This document shows positions 59,601 to 64,000 of a stretch of 64,000 nucleotides of DNA, piece after piece; position 1 is the first letter of the stretch, and each line of letters begins with the position of its first letter. Source of the DNA: Chromera velia (Eukaryota; Sar; Chromeraceae); assembly GCA_018398765.1 (NCBI GenBank), contig JAHBMJ010003272.1, forward strand, positions 1 through 64,000. Reading direction: 5' to 3'. The position numbers were made by a program, and so were the translations under genes. The notes beneath the pieces are model-generated. The model saw nothing but the letters and a program-made list of their open reading frames with translations, was not told the DNA's origin and did no database searches.

Positions 59601-62416
59601 TGAGCCTCCTCGCAGAAGCTGTTGACGCTGTGAGTGGAAGGGATGACGATCAGAGTTCCTCTATGGCCGAAGGGAGGGGGGCAGGTCCGGTGTTGTCCAT
59701 TCGGGAGGATCTGGGGGACTCTTCCTTCGCTCAAGTTATCGAAGAACTGTTCAACATCGCCATGCAACGCCTTGCTACTCTTTCAGCTGCAGCGCCCACT
59801 TCCTCTTCTACAACTGCGGCAACTGGCAATGGTCGTGTCCGGGTTCTGCAGGGCGCTGGGTTGGGTCTGGAGGAAAGTGTGGGGTTGCATGAGCATCAGA
59901 TCGGCACCGGGACTGGGAACGGAAGTCCGGTCATGCGCATCAGCACCGTCGGGTTCTGCCCCAATTGCGTCTCTGATGATTCCCAAATTGCTATCGACAC
60001 CTCTTCCGGTGTGTCCGTTGTCTGGGATGGGCAGACTCTGCAGTCGTTCGTTAGTCACGCAGAGAGCGTGGGCACAGACGACGACTCCTCCATGCCGGCA
60101 GCTCAGTGCGGAGGCAGGTCCAACGCACGCACCCTCACACTTGAGGTGCTCGAAAATCCCCTCAACCCCTGGACGGAGCACTCATTTGGCAGCGGGGGAG
60201 GGGAAGGAGGTACCATGGGTCCGGTGGTGTCGGTTTCGTTCCGCAAATGCGGTGAGGCAGTGAGCATGGAGAATTTGCACGATCCGCCCATCGCCTTGAC
60301 GCTTCCTCTTCCTGATCAATTGATTGCCACAGGCATTCAACACAACAGCGCTCCTGAGTGGGAGCTCAGGGACGATGGAGGAGTCACATTCCGTTGGCCC
60401 GTCTCTTCAACAAAGCGCACAGAGCAGACGATCTTCTGCAGATTCCTCAACGAGACCGTAAATGTTTGGGACTCCCATGGAATCACAGTCACAAACGTCA
60501 CCTGGCCGTCCACCTGGCAAAGCAGCAGCAGCATCACCGGACGCCCAACTGTCACATGTGCATGCTCCCACTTAACTGATTTCTCTCTCGCCGCGTCTGC
60601 GACCGTGGACATCGAGGAAGACGACCCGAATGCCGACACTCCCCCCGTCTCTCCCACTCCAGGAGAGGAGGACAGAGAGGGCGCGTCTCCGTCCTCCCAG
60701 ACTCCTGTCGGGCAGGAGGGACCGACTGAAGAGGTACCACCAGAAACAACCGAAGGAGGGGAGGCAGGGGAAGGGGGAGGGGACCCGTGTGCAGCGTCTG
60801 TAATGAACTGTCCTTGGTTTATTCCCGTCATTGCTGCTGTGGGTGCATGTCTTCTCATTGGCGGTTTCCTTCTTTGGTTCTGCTGTTTCAGAAAGAAGAA
60901 GACGCAGCAGAAGAAGAAGACAGTGGCAGCAACCGCACCTGCGACTGAAGCCGTTGGTGAAAAAACGCCCCTCCGAGATTCAAGAGCCCTGTTCCTTGAT
61001 TCGAGGACAGACCTTGGCTCAAAGCTTCCTGCAGACACAAGAAGTTTCCTGGAAGGGGGAGGTGAGTCTCTCTTTGCCAGGGACTCGAATGCGTTCCTCT
61101 CTCTGGATGCATCAAAGGGCCAAGTCCAACTGTGGGCAGATGGAGGGGCCCGTCTCGTTTGGTGCACCCCGGCCATCGCAGCATCCGAAGAGGAAATGCG
61201 CATGGAGGCCGAGCCCGCAACCCCTGTGGCGGCAGGACTGGCGTCACCCCCCAGCAAGGGAAGTGATCAGATGACCGAAGCCTCTGATGACTTTTTTGGG
61301 GGATGTGCCGTCAAGCCCGCAGAGAAAGAGAACCAAAATCAACCCGATGAAGCAAGCCCGGGTTCTGGGTCTGACCTCTTTGATATGGCCCTCTCAGGCT
61401 GTCAGATCAAAAGTGCAGATGACGAAAATTCAGAAGCGAACGATGAACGGGAACCGATGACCACTCGGAATGGAAAGGGGCGCAATGCGCTGTCCCTTCG
61501 TTTTGCCTCTCCCTTTGGAGGAGGGGGATCGTCTGGCAGAAGCAACAGCAGCAACAGGGGTGGGGAGACTGTCCGTTCACGTTTCCGAGACGTGGCAGCA
61601 GCAGTCGGGGACTTCACAGTCAAGTCCCTGGCTGCAATGACCGGCAGGTCGTCAGCCCGAAAATCCCCCCATCCCAGAGGAAAGTTCGAGCTGTATCTGA
61701 CCCGGGAGGGTCGCCTTGCAGTCATGCTCATCCCTACACAGAAGGGCGGACGAACAGGTCGCAACGCCGCCAAAAACGAAGCCTCCTTCCTTCTTGCCCA
61801 AGCTGCAAATCAGGCAGCTGGAGGGTACTATGCAGTCTCTTCCCCCGCCGCCGTTCCAACAGCCACGACTGCCAACAGGAGGGTCTCCTTCGACGAGGAG
61901 TTTGGGAAGGTGATCGGTAGTCCCCAGACTCGAAGGGCAGGAGCACTAGCCGAGCTAGGGGCCACATACGTCTGGAGAGGGCCGAATCCCTCTGAGTGGA
62001 GGGGAGTGCCTGTGGAGGGTCCATTCTACGCGTTCATCCAGCAGTCCACCCAACAGCGCCCTAGAGGGACGCCAAGCGAAACCTCCGGTGGGGGGAAGAA
62101 GGCAGCCAGCAGACAGAGCTCCAATGCCACCAGCCGACAGGGTTCAAGTCCCTCTGAGATGACGGCCCCAGAGGGAGACAAGAACAGAGACAGAGACAGA
62201 GAAGGAAAAAGTCCTGCCGAGTCTGAGAAAGACTCAGACCCCGAAGTTGTCATCGCTCTCAGGGCGACCGATGAGGTCGTGTGGACTTCATCTCGTGGAG
62301 TGCTTCCTGCTCCCTCTTCTTCTAGCACCTTGGACCTCGGGGACGGCAAAAGATGGATCGGCGCCGGCCTCCGACATGTCTCGGTCGGACTCGCACGGCG
62401 CGACAGTAGATGTTAA
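30963..62416 (+). CDS. Giant lectin/EGF/cysteine-rich-repeat receptor with GPS motif
   Basis: Single-pass cell-surface protein predicted to bind glycans or other cells. Joining 61 exons in one frame gives 14,991 coding bases, about 4,996 residues; any exon in the N gap (50897-51102) would add to this. Order: signal peptide ([20 protein letters not shown]) from ATG 30963 or 30996; five sandwich-like modules; two SUEL-type lectin domains; about 39 DUF4215/Myxococcus-type repeats interleaved with about 15 EGF domains (residues about 795-3698); linker 3699-3999; GPS motif CACSHLTDF with HLT at 4382-4384; membrane helix at about 4464-4488; cytoplasmic tail 4489-4996. Every junction is GT-AG. Exons 2 to 58 are joined by phase-1 introns and the last three junctions are phase 0. 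No frameshift or stop was met. Sub-blocks are described separately with exon coordinates. Confidence 0.85.
33925..34080. repeat. (TCTG)n microsatellite in receptor intron
   Basis: About 150 bp of gtctgtct repeats with interruptions, ending in gactgactgact, inside the intron between 33673 and 34096. Confidence 0.9.
34096..36394 (+). other. Receptor exons 3-7: cysteine-rich repeats and a fifth module
   Basis: Exons 34096-34230, 34486-35307, 35522-35656, 35855-35989 and 36263-36394. The first, third, fourth and fifth each encode one DUF4215/Myxococcus-type repeat with the hallmark EECDDGN ... GDGCS ... E.GW.C. Exon 34486-35307 begins with a degenerate repeat ([20 protein letters not shown]) and continues into a fifth sandwich-like module closing [12 protein letters not shown]. 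This module contains a hydrophobic stretch, [20 protein letters not shown], that is short and basic, resembling the WLRRLFARI-like segment of module 1 ([20 protein letters not shown]), so it is probably part of the fold, not a membrane anchor. Confidence 0.75.
36562..37254 (+). other. Receptor exon 8: tandem SUEL/rhamnose-binding-lectin-like domains
   Basis: One 693-base exon encodes two domains of about 100 residues that are near-copies of one another. Each reads C-ET-HP....[11 protein letters not shown], then I.VS.AWYGR.DRTTCPF, HVSDI.CHLDFT, C.GKTEC.(I/L)PM, and [14 protein letters not shown]. The AWYGR and DPC...YKY..V.Y.C motifs are the hallmarks of the galactose/rhamnose-binding lectin family (Gal_Lectin, SUEL type). 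The GG-CDTP insert before the first strand is unusual. The exon finishes with a truncated cysteine motif (CQKEGGECQ). Both ends are phase 1, so the exon can be gained or lost without changing frame. Confidence 0.85.
37428..41853 (+). other. Receptor exons 9-20: twelve DUF4215-type repeats
   Basis: Exons: 37428-37562, 37831-37965, 38145-38279, 38649-38783, 39011-39163, 39703-39837, 40101-40235, 40418-40552, 40685-40828, 41039-41173, 41458-41592, 41722-41853. Each is 132-153 bases, phase 1 on both sides, and encodes one disulfide-rich repeat. Subtypes by sequence are B,C,A,B,C,A,B,C,A,A,B,D, where A starts CGDG and ends GG.C, B starts DC.LVG with EC.DGN and CP..C.PC, C has IGDG/VGDG with GCDSNGQ.EDG, and D ends GEPSVCTG. 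Oddities: the repeat at 38145 has EEFDDGN, losing a cysteine, and the one at 39011 has CDDRN. Confidence 0.85.
39338..39565. repeat. 41-bp minisatellite, about 5.5 copies
   Basis: Units begin ccacatctttccactcccat at 39340, 39381, 39422 and 39463, with diverged copies at 39504 and 39545, spaced exactly 41 bases. It lies in the receptor intron between 39163 and 39703. There are no spacers, so it is not a CRISPR array. Confidence 0.95.
42198..42362. repeat. (TC)n/(TG)n microsatellite abutting an EGF exon
   Basis: Alternating blocks of tctctc and tgtgtg run directly into the acceptor ctctctccag of the EGF exon at 42363. Comparable blocks precede the exons at 19060, 32504, 56727 and 51139. Confidence 0.9.
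42363..45812 (+). other. Receptor exons 21-29: EGF domains alternating with cysteine-rich repeats
   Basis: EGF exons: 42363-42500, 42722-42868, 43694-43816, 44511-44648, 44875-45018, 45690-45812. DUF4215-type exons: 43178-43312 (C), 44097-44228 (D), 45276-45410 (C). The EGF domains begin D(I/V/L)(N/D)EC and most carry C.N....F.C, the calcium-binding and hydroxylation-type consensus. The order D-EGFa-EGFb-C-EGFc is seen twice here (the first copy's D exon is 41722). EGFa is recognised by HTC after the first cysteine, EGFb by NC.PHA.CTN(L/V)MGSFSC. All exons are phase 1 at both ends. Confidence 0.85.
45966..50780 (+). other. Receptor exons 30-41: four A-B-C triplets of DUF4215-type repeats
   Basis: Exons: 45966-46100, 46350-46484, 47108-47242; 47506-47640, 48099-48233, 48485-48628; 48961-49095, 49339-49473, 49588-49722; 49953-50087, 50376-50510, 50646-50780. 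The three subtypes recur strictly in the order A, B, C four times. The repeat at 48961 has GWTSPPDGG where a cysteine is expected after GW. The B exon at 50376 differs from the B exon at 41458 at only four of 135 bases, by my count. Confidence 0.88.
46485..46531. repeat. GTCA repeat growing out of a splice donor
   Basis: The donor gtcagt after the exon ending 46484 continues as gtcagtcaggca units. This is the same tetranucleotide as the array at 13589-13816 and the short run at 24083-24112. Confidence 0.8.
50897..51102. other. Assembly gap (Ns) flanked by poly-C and (GT)n
   Basis: A run of Ns preceded by a run of C and followed by gtgtgt lies between the receptor exons ending 50780 and starting 51139. 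Poly-C and GT repeats probably caused the gap. Its true size is unknown. Confidence 0.98.
53206..53250. repeat. (AATG)n microsatellite
   Basis: A short tandem of gaatgaat units lies just before the acceptor of the EGF exon at 53260. Confidence 0.9.
56609..56724. repeat. (TG)n microsatellite running into an acceptor
   Basis: A tg repeat with tatg and tttg interruptions ends at the tgtgcag acceptor of the exon at 56727. Confidence 0.9.
57866..59171 (+). other. Receptor exons 58-60: juxtamembrane ectodomain, REJ/GAIN-like position
   Basis: Exons 57866-58140 (enters in phase 1, leaves in phase 0), 58365-58715 and 58896-59171 (phase 0). The first two encode a beta-rich region ([20 protein letters not shown], then [20 protein letters not shown]) resembling a fibronectin/REJ-type sandwich. 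The third is helical ([20 protein letters not shown]). In polycystin-1-like and adhesion-GPCR proteins a REJ or GAIN region occupies this place just before the GPS, so an equivalent is inferred from position and composition, not from a clear family match. Other introns could hide short extra exons. Confidence 0.55.
59423..62416 (+). other. Receptor exon 61: GPS motif, membrane helix and tail
   Basis: The last exon, 998 codons including the stop. The N-terminal part continues a helical then beta-rich region, ending in C-x-C-x-HLTDFSL with the HLT codons at 60569-60577; this matches the GPCR proteolysis site, where cleavage would fall between Leu and Thr. The cysteines of the CxC are present. 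About 80 residues later a single hydrophobic helix, [20 protein letters not shown] plus WFCCF (60815 onwards), is followed by the stop-transfer-like [10 protein letters not shown]. The remaining tail of about 508 residues is Ser/Gly-rich with three short segments resembling one another ([46 protein letters not shown]). No seven-helix domain follows, so this is not a GPCR. Confidence 0.8.
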
Positions 62417-62697
62417 TTAAATGAACCCCATGATGGAACCTCTATTGTCGACGAGTGACGGCATTGCGAGAGCATTCCAGCTGCATGGCCTTAGACAGAA
62501 TTCAATTTCAAGTGAGAATTGTCCGCCCGGGAGCTTAGCGCTCCAACTGGGGTTAGGCATCCTCTAACTCTAACTAACTGTACAACATGGTGACTGACTG
62601 GAACTGACTCCCTTCAAGTTTTCGGAACGTACATTTTGATGACAGCTGAGCTTACTGCTGAAATGTCTTCTGAAGCCATTTTCTCATTCACTCAAAC

Positions 62698-62742
<45 letters not shown>

Positions 62743-64000
62743 GCCAAACCCTAGGTGGAGCTAGAACTCCCGGGCGGCGCATACATGCATGGGTCTGTTC
62801 AATTATGCCAGCTGCAAGCTAAGTGGACGACAGTTATTCAAACTTAATCTAATCAATCATTTACTACAATATGGCAAGAAATCATAAAGAGGAGAGAGGG
62901 TTGAGAGCGCAAGAGTGATGTGATAAACTTGCGAACCCCCAGATTAGAAAAGGAGGCGGATGCAAAGGGTGAGTCATAACGAGTGAAGCGGTCTGATTGA
63001 ATTAATGCCAACCACTGCAAAAAGCCTTGTTCGGCAGTCCATCGGGAGCAGGCAGAGAGCCGATGAATAAAATCATCTACACACCGGCAGCAGGCTTCAT
63101 AGGTGCACAGCTTTCTATCAGAGCAACCAACAGGCAGCCCACCTTGCCCGCCCATCGGGTTGTATGTCAGCATACGCAAAAAAGAAAAGATCGAGCCATC
63201 CGTAACCGACAGGGCAGAACGGGGAAGGGCAGAGTTGAATGTGAAACGCAGTCTTTTATTGATGATCAGAAACTTCTTTTGAATTAATTCACACTGCAGT
63301 TGCTCATGTAAGACGTGTAACACTTCTATAATTAATACTTCTAATAAAGATAAAACGGTCTCTAAAAATAAAACGGTGACAGTGTTACAGTGCCCTAGCC
63401 TCTTAGGGCACCAATAAATCACTTATCATTTATCATTTAATTACTTAGCAGGCGCCGAGGAGTGTGTAAGGCGCTACTTTTCGCTTCTTCTTCAGAAGGA
63501 CGCCCGAAAGGCCAGTGTCATCATTACTGCATACCTATAGGACCAGAGTGATCGATCCTGGGGCGCAGTGTTTTGCTAGCTAGTAGTAGTCCTAAAGTTC
63601 GGGCACTTTAAGTGAGCAATCGCTAGCGTGCTCCTTGCTTTGCAATATAACATGAATGCTCACAGACTGCCCTTTGCCATTGGGATACGATGGCTGGCGG
63701 GTTAAGTCACCTCATCATCATCATTATCGATCATCAGATATTAATTTCTAACATATTTTTGAGTCAATCATAATTCCGATCTTTCTGTTCGGTTGTACAA
63801 GTTACAGTATAACCCCAGAGTTGTAAATCACATTCAAATTAAAGCTAAAATTTAATAGTCTAGTAGTATGGACAAAACTGAACGGACAAGACTTGGCCCT
63901 AGACTTGGGCGGGAAAGACAATGCACTGACAGTTGGACAATTTTTTATTAATGTTCAGCTAGAAGCCGCTGCTAGATTCGTTTCTCATTACTTTTCATAC
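62417..64000. other. Downstream intergenic DNA
   Basis: No gene supported. It holds a (gatt)n tract (62698-62742), an inverted-repeat element (62521-62780) and AT-rich DNA. A minus-strand open stretch at 63422-62853 (about 189 codons) has no ATG at its end and no recognisable family. Confidence 0.35.
62521..62780. repeat. Foldback/MITE-like inverted repeat, about 260 bp
   Basis: Left arm 62521-62560 (ccgcccgggag ... ggttaggcat) matches the reverse complement of right arm 62742-62779 (atgccaaaccctagg ... ctcccgggcgg) over nearly its whole length with several mismatches. The loop contains the (gatt)n tract. No clear target-site duplication was found. Confidence 0.65.

Noticed and set aside
62853-63422. 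189-codon minus-strand frame
   Set aside because: It begins with GTG, lies in AT-rich spacer and shows no motif or splice context.
1-64000. tRNA, rRNA or bacterial-type operons
   Set aside because: None found on either strand by eye; cloverleaf structures were not searched computationally, so a missed tRNA remains possible.

Overview
This is nuclear DNA from a unicellular eukaryote. Genes are split by many GT-AG introns, acceptors are usually tgcag and often tgcatgcag, microsatellites are abundant, and AT-rich transposon-like stretches separate the genes. No bacterial operon, rRNA, tRNA or CRISPR array was seen. The intron style, TGCATGC-type motifs, a spinster-like transporter and a huge extracellular multidomain receptor fit an alveolate, most likely a chromerid alga such as Chromera velia. 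That placement is inference. A stretch of Ns (50897-51102) and an N at 40032 show that this is a draft assembly.

Layout. 485-4914 (+): six-exon major facilitator transporter. 4915-12008: mostly non-coding, with two copies of one dispersed repeat; the second is split by a 1.6 kb insertion. 16704-12009 (-): MORN-repeat protein, divergently paired across a TGCATGCA-rich interval with a cytosolic-type tryptophanyl-tRNA synthetase at 17394-19540 (+). 19541-22455: AT-rich intergenic DNA. 24443-22456 (-): nucleoredoxin/tryparedoxin-like protein whose redox motif has lost its first cysteine. 25196-29825 (+): 1,396-residue disordered protein of unknown function. 30963-62416 (+): one enormous gene that fills the second half of the window.

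The large gene is the main discovery. By hand I could join 61 exons in one frame into about 4,996 residues: signal peptide; five beta-sandwich-like modules; two SUEL/rhamnose-binding-lectin-like domains; about 39 DUF4215/Myxococcus-type cysteine-rich repeats mixed with about 15 EGF-like domains; a linker; a GPS motif; one membrane helix; and a roughly 508-residue tail. Nearly every repeat is a separate exon flanked by phase-1 introns. The exons follow a hidden grammar: six A-B-C triplets and three copies of the five-exon block D-EGFa-EGFb-C-EGFc. This looks like an adhesion or recognition receptor built by exon shuffling and multi-exon duplication.

All gene models were joined by eye and lack transcript support; uncertain junctions are stated in each entry.
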